A DNA stretch of 64,000 nucleotides from Acetobacter sp. (GTDB taxonomy: Bacteria; Pseudomonadota; Alphaproteobacteria; Acetobacterales; Acetobacteraceae). The stretch covers positions 1-64,000 of the forward strand of contig NZ_JAKVME010000001.1 in the NCBI RefSeq assembly GCF_022483985.1, in the 5' to 3' direction. The notes below the pieces were generated by a model, which was given only the letters and a program-made list of their open reading frames with translations, searched no databases and was not told where the DNA came from. The translations under genes were made by a program, and so were the position numbers. Below, piece after piece: positions 26,057 through 35,210 of this stretch (within the stretch, counting starts at the first letter, position 1; each line of letters begins with the position of its first letter).

Positions 26057-26614
26057 TATCAGAGGTTAGCAGGGTCCGGTTCCAGAAATACAGCGTTACA
26101 AATCTATATCGCTTTTGCACGAATTTGAGAGCGAAAGTCAGTTAACTGCTCTCACACTGCGCGTGTTCTGCCTGCGCGTGACATGAGGCATCTATAACTA
26201 AAGCGTGTCGTTGCAAGCGCTACAACAGCAAGCCTTGGAAGGCCGCGGGACGGCAGCAATGGGGGGGGGAGCGGAATGTCGGTTATCCGAAAGGGATGAC
26301 CGAAAGCCGCCATTCGCAGTGTTCACGTTCATGACAGCTACCGACCAAAGCCAGTTGTTCGGTGGTCAGTGTTTGAACGGCACCCTCTGACACAACTTGC
26401 CGTTCGCCCAATGCGAAGCTGCCTGCAGCAACTTGCCCTATTATCTGCTGTCCGCTCTTTCTCGGTAGCATCGGAAAGCTGCCGCCCTTTCGTTCCGTTC
26501 GACGCGCCGGACAATCCCCTTTCGATTTCACACTTTCGCTCTAGAGTAACGGTGTGACTACGCCCGAGGCCCGGGCCATGATCAGCGACATATCGTTGCG
26601 CCAGACGAGCTGAT
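26057..26614. other. Non-coding junction between transfer operon and cargo
   Basis: No gene is recognisable. The stretch contains a direct repeat TGCGCGTG near 26158-26182 and a run of nine to ten G near 26261-26270. Composition shifts from the LysR promoter to a mixed segment. This is the likely edge between the ICE backbone and inserted cargo. The ORFs here have no family resemblance or ribosome binding sites. Confidence 0.4.
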
Positions 26615-27592
26615 ATGACTCGTCCCGCCGGTTCGCCGGCTAAGCCGTCGATTTTGGGGGTGCAGTTGCCGACAGTGAATCAATTCTTCCAGCCGCCGCT
26701 CTACTGGCAACAGTTCGAGGATCTCGCGAACGGATTGCTGGGCGAAGTCTACGGCATTCCCGACGCGCAGCCGTTCGGCAGGCCGGGCCAGGCGCAGGAC
26801 GGTGTGGACGTGTTCGGTCTCTCGAAGCGCTATGGATTGATCGGCGTCCAATGCAAGCGGCTTGCCGACTTGGACGAGCACGGCAGCCCATACCCGGGCG
26901 GACCCGTCAGCCGGAAGCTGCTACGGGACGAAGCCGCCAAGTCGCTCAACTTCAAGTCCAAGCTATCGATCTGGATCCTCGCCACGACGGCGCGCCGCGA
27001 CACCGTGGTGCAAAATTGGGTGAATGAACTCAACGAAGAATGGGTGAATGGCAGACGGAACTGCCGCGTGATGGTGTGGTCCTGGGACGACATCATTGGC
27101 TACCTCAACGCCTTTCCCGAACTCCAGCGCTGGTATTATGAGGAAGTCATCAAGGTCCGTGGGGCAAAGGACCTCGACGAGGTGATCCTCACGACGATCG
27201 CCATGGCCTTCGGGCGGCCTGCCTTCGAGGTGCCGCTCCACTGCGAGAGCCCTGAGGAATTCCTCCAAGCGCTCTCTGACACGCAGCGAGCGGTTCGGAC
27301 GGGCGAGCTGCTCGACCGCGAAAGCCGGCATCCGATCCGCAAGTCGATCGGCGGCTGGCGCGACATAGACGACACCCATGTTCGCGGCGGCATCCAGCTT
27401 GTCGACAAGGCTCTCCGACACCTGCGAACGCAGATCGAACAGGGACTCAAGGATCAGCGAATACGGCGGGTGCAGGGCTTCTTGGACTTCACCGACACGC
27501 GTTTCGCAGGCGAGTTGGAACGGGCGCGCGATGAATGCATCGACATGTTGAACAGCGTGCTGACACACGTCGGTCTGCCGCCGGTGAGGTAA
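26615..27592 (+). CDS. Hypothetical protein with PD-(D/E)XK nuclease-like N-terminus
   Basis: This 325-residue protein is not a family I can name. Residues 30-80 read FEDLANGLLGEVYGIPDAQPFGRPGQAQDGVDVFG, then GLIGVQCKRLAD. An acidic residue at the end of one strand, a turn, and QCK on the next strand form the D-(x)n-(E/Q)xK core of Mrr-like restriction endonucleases. The middle (LSIWILATTARRDTVVQNWVNEL, VMVWSWDDIIGYLN) also resembles the later strands of such nuclease folds. The C-terminal third is helical. A DNA-cleaving defence role is inference. It is followed by a decayed gene fragment. Confidence 0.55.
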   Translation: MTRPAGSPAKPSILGVQLPTVNQFFQPPLYWQQFEDLANGLLGEVYGIPDAQPFGRPGQAQDGVDVFGLSKRYGLIGVQCKRLADLDEHGSPYPGGPVSRKLLRDEAAKSLNFKSKLSIWILATTARRDTVVQNWVNELNEEWVNGRRNCRVMVWSWDDIIGYLNAFPELQRWYYEEVIKVRGAKDLDEVILTTIAMAFGRPAFEVPLHCESPEEFLQALSDTQRAVRTGELLDRESRHPIRKSIGGWRDIDDTHVRGGIQLVDKALRHLRTQIEQGLKDQRIRRVQGFLDFTDTRFAGELERARDECIDMLNSVLTHVGLPPVR

Positions 27593-27599
27593 ACCGAGC

Positions 27600-27830
27600 A
27601 AATGCGGCGCGACGCTCGACAACATATCGCCAGTGCTGACCAGCGTCGGGGGAAGTGCCGACGTCGCGGACATATACCACGTCAGCCGCGCCGATGTCGT
27701 GAAGCACGGCATGGGCCCCGAGACCTTGCGGAGCGCCCCTCGAGGAGGCGCCGCGCGACATATTCCTCCTCGACCTGCTGCTGGGCTCGGGGATCGTGCC
27801 CGGCGAGCTCGTCGAAGGGATCAAGGTGAG
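27600..27830 (+). pseudogene. Frameshifted gene remnant of unknown family
   Basis: The frame from about 27633 reads TSVGGSADVADIYHVSRADVVKHGMGPETLRSA and then loses sense. One base later the next frame continues EEAPRDIFLLDLLLGSGIVPGELVEGIK to about 27826. Both segments look like ordinary protein, and a single extra base near 27739-27741 explains the switch. The remnant has no clear start and runs into the convergent hypothetical gene. It may be the broken tail of a partner to the upstream nuclease-like gene. Identity unknown. Confidence 0.4.
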
Positions 27831-28624
27831 GGCATGGGGCTTCCGCTGGCCGGATACTTGGCCTCGACCATTACCAGTCGGTCGGGCACACCGGCGGCGC
27901 TCAACGTCTTGACTGACGTGACCTCGAACTTGAATCCAGGCGGCGTGACGACCTCGGCCTGCCACCGATAGGTTGTGTCCTCGTCTTTGCCAGGAACCGC
28001 TCCCGTCCAGACGAGAGGCGCCGGAGCGTCGAGATGAATGTTGAGTAAAAAGCTGGTCACATCCTTGGCCGCCATCGTGGCCAAAAGGTTGTTGCGTTGC
28101 TTCCATGCGAAATGGATTGAGGCGGCTTCAGGATTTAGCGTGCATGCCGTCAAATGCTGCCAGCGCACTGTTGCACCAACCTTGAAGTTGGCATCGAACA
28201 GACTCGTAGCCATGGCCGCCCCGCGGTGAATCTTGGAAATCTCGTCGAAGCATTGTCCAGCTGATGCCATCTCGTCCAAAGCCAACAGCTGTGCATCCAC
28301 CGAACTCTCCACGTGGGTGACCACATCGGCTCTGATCGTTCCGTAGGCCTTTATTCGGTCGAGCCGCTTCTCAATAGCCTCCTGGCGAATCGCGGCGTCG
28401 GTCGTGGTCAGTCTGCCCTCGGCCATCTCCATCATCGCGGTGTTGTTGACGCTCCAGCACTTGAGCGTCTCGATCATCGCGTTGTCGCTGTAAGCGTCGT
28501 CAAGGAATTGGTAGCATGCGGTTGTCCTGCTCATGTCGGCCACCGCCTCCGGCTTGGCGCCGCAAGGGCCGAGGTTTGGAAACATTAAGACAAGTTCGTC
28601 GAATGAACGTGAGGCGGCAGCCAA
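27821..28624 (-). CDS. Hypothetical protein (267 aa)
   Basis: This protein begins MAAASRSFDELVLMFPNLGP and is mostly helical through residue 180, with SSVDAQLLALDEMASAGQCF and HFAWKQRNNLLATMAAKD. A beta-rich C-terminus follows (APLVWTGAVPGKDEDTTYRWQAEVVTPPGFKFEV). I do not recognise it. There is no signal peptide or membrane segment. The TTG start at 28624 is supported by GGGAGA six bases upstream; an in-frame ATG at 28585 is the alternative. It lies between the nuclease-like gene and the SMC-like ATPase in the cargo region. Confidence 0.6.
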   Translation of the reverse strand: MAAASRSFDELVLMFPNLGPCGAKPEAVADMSRTTACYQFLDDAYSDNAMIETLKCWSVNNTAMMEMAEGRLTTTDAAIRQEAIEKRLDRIKAYGTIRADVVTHVESSVDAQLLALDEMASAGQCFDEISKIHRGAAMATSLFDANFKVGATVRWQHLTACTLNPEAASIHFAWKQRNNLLATMAAKDVTSFLLNIHLDAPAPLVWTGAVPGKDEDTTYRWQAEVVTPPGFKFEVTSVKTLSAAGVPDRLVMVEAKYPASGSPMPSP

Positions 28625-28955
28625 CTATATCTCCCAATCAATCAACGCGGTCGTGATACCCACCCGCGGTCAATAATCCCACACAACCTTGCAACCTAGA
28701 TACTCACTGAGCACCATCCGGCGCCTCAACGTTTGGAAGCAGATCACTACCTACAGACCCTAACGTAAAACTGAGGGCACGTTCGGGGCAGGGTCAACGC
28801 GATGACGCTGGCGTCGAAGGGCGCGCGGGGAAGGTTTCAGCGATGGACCGACTTTTCTCTCCCGGGACCGGCGTTCCTGCCTCTCACCCAGCGCGTTGCT
28901 GGGCTGCCAGCCCCGCAGAAGGGGTGCGGCTGGCCGTCAGGGGAAGGCCTTTCTT

Positions 28956-29234
28956 TTACTTATCCGGCATATCGCTCAGCTTGTACTTTACGCCATTGTG
29001 CTTGATCCGAATCTCGACCTCGACGGCATCGCCTTCGTCCATCTTGTCACCAATGAACTTACCCGTGACGACATCATTTCCTTTCCGAATCAGGTCAGCG
29101 ATATTGTCGGTCGACCGCCACGCCTGGAGCCACTGCCACTTCTCGTCCTTCAGAGCCCATCTGTACGTCTTGAATTCGTTCTTGAGCGCAGTCTTGCCGC
29201 CAGGCTTGGCGGCCACAATGTAATATTTAGTCAT
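28956..29234 (-). CDS. Small hypothetical protein (92 aa), possibly DUF3892-like
   Basis: This small protein (MTKYYIVAAKPGGKTALKNEF to KYKLSDMPDK) has GAGGAG before its ATG. An earlier in-frame start at 29246 lacks that spacing. The pattern of a short N-terminal strand, a central helix (WRSTDNIADLIRKGNDVVTGKF), then strands VEVEIRIKHNGVKYKL resembles DUF3892-type proteins, but only weakly. It is transcribed divergently from the SMC-like gene across a region with a strong inverted repeat. Confidence 0.5.
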   Translation of the reverse strand: MTKYYIVAAKPGGKTALKNEFKTYRWALKDEKWQWLQAWRSTDNIADLIRKGNDVVTGKFIGDKMDEGDAVEVEIRIKHNGVKYKLSDMPDK

Positions 29235-29360
29235 TATGCTCCTCATCGGGCGGGGCCGTCACAATGGTGCCTCCTTAATGCGGCAAGATAAGCCCCCTTT
29301 TTCGCCACTTCAAGAATGGACAGTTTCAGCGCCGCCGGTCTTTCTCAGCAGCAATGGCAA

Positions 29361-29476
29361 TCGGCAGTTTTGTCCCAAACGCGGTCTATCACGGTTAGCC
29401 TAACAATGTCGTCTCTCGGGCAACCACCATCACCACTTCGATGTCTGCCTTGAGGGCAACTACTGCCTGTCTGCTC
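29361..29476 (+). repeat. Diverged ~115-bp direct repeat, copy A
   Basis: It starts TCGGCAGTTTTGTCCCAAA and contains AATGTCG, CTCGGG and ATGTCTG blocks in the same order and spacing as 33812-33929. The copies lie either side of the SMC-like ATPase gene. Confidence 0.5.
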
Positions 29477-29499
29477 CTGTATCACTGAGCAGACAGGCA
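29464..29499. repeat. Perfect 13-bp inverted repeat, 10-nt spacer
   Basis: TGCCTGTCTGCTC (29464-29476) pairs with GAGCAGACAGGCA (29487-29499). It lies between two divergent genes, so an operator or protein-binding site is as likely as a terminator. Confidence 0.6.
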
Positions 29500-29731
29500 A
29501 TTCAGGGCAGAAATTCGGCTGACGGTGAGAAAATATAGAAAGCGGCCTGTTACATAAATCCTGATAGTCAATTGCGTCACAAGACCAGAAAACGATAAGG
29601 TTTATCTACTACACAGCTTTATCTGGAGGCATAGTACAAACATCGCCAGTAGCTTTCTTCATTAACGATCTTTATTTAGTAAGCAGATTATACGAAAAAT
29701 AGATATCCGGACCAATTTTGCGACGTAGGGA

Positions 29732-32700
29732 GTGCATTTGTTGGATTTAGTCCATGTTTCGTCGGACGTGACGCCCACACGGGCACTTCACTTGCTTACG
29801 ACTGACATACTCCTTGCAGAACTAGTCTCCGGACGCCCCATAGCGACAGATACAGGTTATAGGCTGGTGCTCCATACCGTTGCCGCTAGAGGTGTGCTGT
29901 CATGGTATTGCCGGGCGCGCGCCAAGTGGGCGGGCAATGTCATGGTGCCCGATTGCGAAGCGATCATAGCCAGTATCAGCGCCACTCCAGATCACGTACC
30001 GTCTCCAGTTGTCTCCGGTAATCGAGAGCGTAGAGTCCTCCGGCTTACCAAGATCGTCGCACACAGATTTGCCGGGCTTCACGCATACGGGGGAATAGGA
30101 GAGCCGAGTAAGGATTTTGTGTTCGAACCGACCAGTCCCATCACGGTCTTCGAAGGTTGGAACGGTTCGGGCAAGACGAGCCTTATGAATTCGGTGATCT
30201 GGTGCCTCACCGGAAAGCTGCTCCGACCCCAGAGAATACCTGAGAGCGGTGAAGCCGAATTCCATTGCGAGATCGATCGAGGGGCGATGCAAGAAACATC
30301 GCAGCACAAGATCAGCGCGGTGACGCCTCTGCCAAGTTCTCAGCATTGGCTCCCCGCGGCGGCAGCCAAAACTGTGCCTGCCGACACCTGGGTTGAACTG
30401 ACATTCGAATTGGAGGACGGGACGCACCTTCCACCGATCCGCAGGACACAGTCGCGAAAAACAAATGGCAAGTTGGAAGAAGTCGGGCCTAATCCGGCTG
30501 ATCTAGGCCTTGATCCGATTGCCTTTAATCTTGGCACCACCATGCCCGGTCTTCTGCCATACCTGCAGGTGGGCAACCCATCGGAATTAGGTTTGGCCGT
30601 GGCGAGTCTCACAGGCCTTTCCGACTTGGTGGCTTTGGCGAAGCACGCCAAGCGTGCCAGAGCAAAGATAGCTGGCGACATTACCAAGGAGCGCAAAACT
30701 GGGCTCGAACAAATCGAGACGGAATATCGTCAGCATCGCACTGACCTTGAACAGCGCATTTCCGAATTCCCAGGAATGGCACCTGTAGCCGATCTTCCTG
30801 CGATTACTGACCACCCAGCAGCGTTCGCCACCCTGAGCCAGCATTTCGAAGACTTAAAGGCTAGCGGCCTCGGGCATGCTCGGGACGTGCTAGGCGATAT
30901 GTTTGACGCTTCGGACGCCTCACAACGTCAAAACTTGGAGCAATGCATCGCTCCTGCATTAGAGCAGGTTCGCAGGCTCTCTCAGTTGCCATCGATGGAA
31001 AAATTAGGTGCTCTCAAGCTGGAGATAGATGCCCGCCAAGCAGTGGATTCCCTCGTTGATCGCCTGTTCGACGAAGCGACGATGCTCGATGAGCTATCTG
31101 CGAACCCGATCCTCGAACGCCGGACCCAACTCTACGCGCGAGTCACCGACTGGATGCATGAGCATGGGGAGGCTCATCATGATCGCTGCCCCGTTTGCCA
31201 CCAGTCTCTCGCTGGAGTGGTTGACGCTGAGGCTGGTGGCTTGGTTGCTGATCATCTTCGTCAGGTTGCTGGAGATAGCGAAATCCTAGCAAAGACTATC
31301 GCACAATGGGCCGAGGGTTGGACCGGAAAGTTAGCTCGCGATCTGCCCGAAGCGCTTAGGCGTTGCTTGCAAAAGGATCTACCGGAGTCTCCCAGTGCAA
31401 TCTTCCGAACCGCCTTGCTGGATGACCTTTTCAGAACGGAAGGCTTCGCAGGTGTCCTTTTCTCACTTCGCTCCAATGTGGAAAAGCTAACTAACCAGGC
31501 AATGGCGAGGCTGCCTGCGTTTACAGAACCGGAGCAGCGGGTTCTGCCAAGTCGAGTTGGCGCCCATGTGGCTATACTGAACAAGAGCTTGAACCGCCTC
31601 ATCCGAGGATTAGCGTTTGTCGACTGGATGAAAGCTCACCGCGACGAACTTGTTGTCGTGCTCGATGAAGTCCGCGGCAAAGCTGATAGTAACGATCGCC
31701 AAGCGAGCGGTCTGCGAGCGCAGTTGATTCGCCTCGATGCAATCGTCAAAGGCGTCGCCCCTATCAACGCGGCGATCAATCTTTCAAAACGAATGGGCAC
31801 AGCTCAGGGCGCACACAAGCGCACGCTTAAGGCAATTGAAGATTGTACCACGGCGGTAGCGGCACTTGATGAGATAATACCTATCGGTGATCTTGCCACC
31901 GCACAGGTCGAAGGCCTGCAAGCCCGCCTTCATAACCGGGCAGAGTATTGGCGAAACGCTATTTACCAGAATGCGACGACACTATCCCCCAAGCCGCATC
32001 GAACTGGTCTGACCCCTCAGGGTGCTATCGCGATTCAAGTTGGCCGCGATGGTGTCAACGCGCCTGCCCAGCATGTATCGAACGCCTCAGCTCTGAGAGC
32101 ATCACTTTTGGGTTTTTATTTCGCATTCCGCGAGCATGTTCTTGAAACGAACGGCGGCCTGTCACTTATGATCTTGGACGATCCTCAAGATCTTCTCGAC
32201 TACGATAATCGGGCCCGGCTAGCGCGTGCCTTGGATCAGCTTGCTGAGGGTGGCGCTCAGATTCTGGCTACTACTTATGATCGGAGCTTCGGTCGCACCC
32301 TTGTCGCCGAGGCTCGGGGAGCAAATCGGGTGGAGCATCGTGCTGTCCATCCGGTAAACGCATCACGTGCTACCCTCGAGACGTCCTTGGCGATAGAGGA
32401 CCTAGATCGGAAGAGGAACGAGTTCGTCTCAAACGCTGATTCGGCATTTCACGCACAGGACTATGCTAATCAGGCTCGGATCTTTCTAGAAACACGCCTC
32501 GGAGATCTGTTCGACGACCCCGCCTATCCTGCATTTTCGGCGCCAACGGACGCACCAACCCTAATGCCGTTACTAGGACGGCTGCGGTCGCTGATCACTG
32601 CTCGCAGCAACGAGCTTTTCCGAAGCCCCGTGCTCTCGCGTTTCTGTGATGATCCTGCATTGGCTGACGGCGCTGAGCCGCGAAGGGTGCTTAATGAGGC

Positions 32701-33661
32701 GCACCACCGTAATGCCAATGCGCTGAGCTACATCGACGTGCAGAACGTCGATATGGACCTGAAGCGTTTACGCTCGGCAGTTGAGCGCGTCCATGAAGAG
32801 TTCCGGCGCTATCGCTGGCGGGAACCACTTCAGGAGACTGCTCCAGACAATGTCGTACCTCTGACTGCCGTTGCCATACCCGCGTTCAGTGTTCCGATCG
32901 TTCAGGACATTGCCGCTTTCAGCAGCCAAGTCCCGAGCGGTGGTAGCCAGGAACTAAGCTTGGAGACACTCTCCAGCCAATGGTTCGACGATAAGTCGTT
33001 GTTCTACATTCGCCGGGACACAATGGGTTTCACGATACCCGCCGGGTCCATAGCGATCGTAGAGTCTACTCCATCTTCGCCAGCCGATCACGAGCTAGTC
33101 ATTGGTCGTCGCGGAACGCAGGCTTTCGCGCGCAGACTACTCCGTCCACGCAATGGCGAAGGATATTCCTTAGCTGCTGAAGCAACTGACCCACGTAGCG
33201 GCCGACCGACGCTAGCATTCGAGAATCATGAACTCGACCTGCATCGCGTCGTCGGAGCTCTATTCGTTCAGACACCCCCACCAGTCGGACGGGAAGAGGC
33301 GGTTTTCCTCGACGAGCATCCCGCGCTTGGGAGGATTGAGGTCGCATATCGTGTCCGAGAAGACAGCGCCGTTCCACGAGTGATGCCAGGTCAGATAATT
33401 CTCGGCGGAGCAGTCCTGACCCCAGATCAACTTGACGCGATGAGAAATGAGATAGTAGCCGTCACGCTGGAAAGCGGTGACAGCATTCTGAAGCGTATTG
33501 GCGCGCCGCTTTCGGGGAGTTTGCCGTATCTTCGGCAGTTTGAGACGATCGGCGGGCTTGGAGCTTCCGTAGTAATCGCGACCGAACAAGTAGAAGGCGC
33601 ACCAGACCTGCCTGTGATGCTCAATGCACGTCTCGTATTGGGTGTTGTCTATGATACATAG
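29732..33661 (+). CDS. SMC/Rad50-like ATPase with C-terminal S24-like domain
   Basis: This is a 1,309-residue protein. A unique N-terminal domain covers residues 1-100. An ATPase head opens with RLTKIVAHRFAG and Walker A EGWNGSGKTSLMNSVIW near residues 141-157. A long helical arm carries a Rad50-type hook motif CPVCHQ near residue 487. The second head half has the signature SNASALRASLLGFYFAF and Walker B LMILDDPQDLLDYDNRARL near residue 811. After further helices, residues of about 1088-1180 resemble a LexA/S24 peptidase: YIRRDTMGFTIPAGSIAIV, then FARRLL and HRVVGALF. The catalytic Ser is Thr (DTM) and the Lys position is Arg, so the domain is probably a sensor and not a protease. GTG at 29732 and TTG at 29741 are both possible starts. 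It stands alone between repeats. DNA-end sensing defence is inference. Confidence 0.8.
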   Translation: MHLLDLVHVSSDVTPTRALHLLTTDILLAELVSGRPIATDTGYRLVLHTVAARGVLSWYCRARAKWAGNVMVPDCEAIIASISATPDHVPSPVVSGNRERRVLRLTKIVAHRFAGLHAYGGIGEPSKDFVFEPTSPITVFEGWNGSGKTSLMNSVIWCLTGKLLRPQRIPESGEAEFHCEIDRGAMQETSQHKISAVTPLPSSQHWLPAAAAKTVPADTWVELTFELEDGTHLPPIRRTQSRKTNGKLEEVGPNPADLGLDPIAFNLGTTMPGLLPYLQVGNPSELGLAVASLTGLSDLVALAKHAKRARAKIAGDITKERKTGLEQIETEYRQHRTDLEQRISEFPGMAPVADLPAITDHPAAFATLSQHFEDLKASGLGHARDVLGDMFDASDASQRQNLEQCIAPALEQVRRLSQLPSMEKLGALKLEIDARQAVDSLVDRLFDEATMLDELSANPILERRTQLYARVTDWMHEHGEAHHDRCPVCHQSLAGVVDAEAGGLVADHLRQVAGDSEILAKTIAQWAEGWTGKLARDLPEALRRCLQKDLPESPSAIFRTALLDDLFRTEGFAGVLFSLRSNVEKLTNQAMARLPAFTEPEQRVLPSRVGAHVAILNKSLNRLIRGLAFVDWMKAHRDELVVVLDEVRGKADSNDRQASGLRAQLIRLDAIVKGVAPINAAINLSKRMGTAQGAHKRTLKAIEDCTTAVAALDEIIPIGDLATAQVEGLQARLHNRAEYWRNAIYQNATTLSPKPHRTGLTPQGAIAIQVGRDGVNAPAQHVSNASALRASLLGFYFAFREHVLETNGGLSLMILDDPQDLLDYDNRARLARALDQLAEGGAQILATTYDRSFGRTLVAEARGANRVEHRAVHPVNASRATLETSLAIEDLDRKRNEFVSNADSAFHAQDYANQARIFLETRLGDLFDDPAYPAFSAPTDAPTLMPLLGRLRSLITARSNELFRSPVLSRFCDDPALADGAEPRRVLNEAHHRNANALSYIDVQNVDMDLKRLRSAVERVHEEFRRYRWREPLQETAPDNVVPLTAVAIPAFSVPIVQDIAAFSSQVPSGGSQELSLETLSSQWFDDKSLFYIRRDTMGFTIPAGSIAIVESTPSSPADHELVIGRRGTQAFARRLLRPRNGEGYSLAAEATDPRSGRPTLAFENHELDLHRVVGALFVQTPPPVGREEAVFLDEHPALGRIEVAYRVREDSAVPRVMPGQIILGGAVLTPDQLDAMRNEIVAVTLESGDSILKRIGAPLSGSLPYLRQFETIGGLGASVVIATEQVEGAPDLPVMLNARLVLGVVYDT

Positions 33662-34098
33662 CTAGGCGCTCGCCAGAGCGAAGGTCAGTTTCTGCCGAAT
33701 TCGACTTGAGTAGTGCTGGTCACTCAACAATCCATCTCATTCAGGGAATGGTAGAATCCATACACAATTCGAGCGTCTGTTCTTGCCGAAAGGCGTCGTT
33801 GAATAGTCACCTCGGCAGCCGACTTCGTCCCAAAAGCGGTTTACTTGGGTTCGCTTAGAATGTCGGCTTTCGGGAAACCATCATAACAGATTCGGTGTCT
33901 GAAATAAGGCGATTACCGTCCGTCTGTTCAGTTCCGGTAACTTATTAATACTGAAATACTTATTCTAGTATATTTATTTATATCAAGCCATTTCTATAAA
34001 ATAAAAATAAATCATATTTGTGAATTTGGTATTATATTCTCAGAATTACTCCCCATTTCTTGGGAGGTACAATTTGTGCCTGTAGGAGAATAATTCGT
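33662..34098. other. Intergenic region with repeat copy and AT-rich DNA
   Basis: No gene is seen here. It holds the second copy of the diverged repeat (33812-33929) followed by a strongly AT-rich segment (33940-34050) that probably includes the promoter of the small gene at 34099, whose AGGAG lies near 34083. Confidence 0.45.
33812..33929 (+). repeat. Diverged ~115-bp direct repeat, copy B
   Basis: It starts TCGGCAGCCGACTTCGTCCC and shares AATGTCGGCT, TCGGG and GGTGTCTG blocks with 29361-29476, with scattered substitutions and small gaps. Same orientation as copy A. Confidence 0.5.
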
Positions 34099-34320
34099 AT
34101 GAGTAAAGCTGTTTATGTAGAGGCTCGTCCTAAAGGACGGCCAGAAGGAACTGCTATTTCTGAGTATGTGGTGGAAGAATCTGGAGATCGTGTTCTTCAC
34201 ACAGCGGCGACACAAGTCGCAGCAATTACGTGGTCAAAAGCACAAGGCTATACGCCTCATGTCGCACGCGTTCGTCACCTGAATGATAAGCGTAATCCGG
34301 CCCATTGGCGCGCTGTTTAA
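34099..34320 (+). CDS. Small basic hypothetical protein (73 aa)
   Basis: MSKAVYVEARPKGRPEGTAI starts at ATG 34099, with AGGAG about 11 bases upstream. The frame continues YVVEESGDRVLHTAATQVAAITWSKAQGYTPHVARVRHL. It is rich in Arg and Lys, lacks Cys and membrane segments, and seems to form a compact alpha/beta fold. I cannot name a family. A perfect stem-loop follows 18 bp after the stop, which supports a single-gene transcript. Low GC relative to the trb genes suggests separate acquisition. Confidence 0.6.
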   Translation: MSKAVYVEARPKGRPEGTAISEYVVEESGDRVLHTAATQVAAITWSKAQGYTPHVARVRHLNDKRNPAHWRAV

Positions 34321-34337
34321 TTATAAAGCATGCCGTT

Positions 34338-34368
34338 ATCCCATGAGGTTGCAAACACCTCATGGGAT
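34338..34368. terminator. Perfect 12-bp stem-loop after the 73-aa gene
   Basis: ATCCCATGAGGT (34338-34349) pairs with ACCTCATGGGAT (34357-34368) around a 7-nt loop. No T-run follows on the plus strand, so termination is likely but not textbook. Confidence 0.6.
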
Positions 34369-34533
34369 TAACCTAGACGCAACCCGACATTCCCTTCCAA
34401 ATGCATCATGGTGCCGAAATTTATGAAAATGCACGCACGGTCATTGGTCGAGAAGAAACAGATCGCATTTTATGTCAAATATGGCAGAGAAAGCGGCGTT
34501 ATATTTTTAATTGAAAAATAAAAGAGTGTTGAA

Positions 34534-35025
34534 ATGCTTGAGGTCTATCCAAATTTATTTGTTGGCAATGAGATTGACGAGCAGCGCCTTCGAGGCGATC
34601 CGAACTGGTTCTTTATTCATGCTTGTAAAGAGCCATATCATCGTCAGGCACTCGGTTATACAGGCAAAGCTGCACCCAAAAATCACCCAGAATACTTAAT
34701 AGCACGACGCAATAGCTGCCTCATTCTCAATTTAATCGATGGAACAGATGTCAATTATGTCTCTGTCGAGATCATCGATGTGGCACTTGAAACTATTCAC
34801 GCCAACATCGGCAAGACCAATATTCTACTCCATTGCAATCAAGGTCTATCACGCTCGCCCTCAATCGCTCTCCTCTATTTGGCGCGGTATACAGATCTAT
34901 TTGTGGGGTTGGATGTGGATAAGGGTGTCGCAGAGTTCCAGAAGATCTATCCGTCATATGCTCCAGCGCGAGGGATGGCTGATTATATCCGATTAAATTG
35001 GTCACAATATCAATTTTCTGGCTAA
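34534..35025 (+). CDS. Dual-specificity phosphatase-like protein
   Basis: This 163-residue protein starts MLEVYPNLFVGNEIDEQRLR. The cysteine-phosphatase signature HCNQGLSRSPSIALLYLARY (HCxxGxxRS) is near residues 105-124, preceded by ILNLIDG and a helix. This is the minimal DSP/PTP fold, and the catalytic Cys and Arg are present. The upstream general-acid loop is not clear by eye. It could dephosphorylate protein or nucleotide substrates. It lies between the SMC-like ATPase and the Shango-like operon, on the opposite strand to the latter. Its role in defence is unproven. Confidence 0.75.
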   Translation: MLEVYPNLFVGNEIDEQRLRGDPNWFFIHACKEPYHRQALGYTGKAAPKNHPEYLIARRNSCLILNLIDGTDVNYVSVEIIDVALETIHANIGKTNILLHCNQGLSRSPSIALLYLARYTDLFVGLDVDKGVAEFQKIYPSYAPARGMADYIRLNWSQYQFSG

Positions 35026-35210
35026 AACTACCTTCCTTTGTTGACCTAACCCGCACGGTAGAGAACGTACGGTCTGTGTTCACATTTTGACCACCATACA
35101 ATTCAGTGGCTCTGTCTCACAATACGGGGAATCAACCGCCTGCTTAAGCATTAAAATTACTCGTCACTCTAGTACCCTCCGCCAGTGCCAAGCATATTAT
35201 ATAGAAGCAC

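Larger units (their letters stand above)
29235..29731. other. Divergent intergenic region upstream of the SMC-like ATPase
   Basis: This interval has no genes. It contains one copy of a diverged 110-bp repeat (29361-29476), a perfect 13-bp inverted repeat TGCCTGTCTGCTC/GAGCAGACAGGCA (29464-29476 and 29487-29499), and AT-rich DNA from about 29530 to 29720, suitable for promoters of either flanking gene. Confidence 0.5.
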
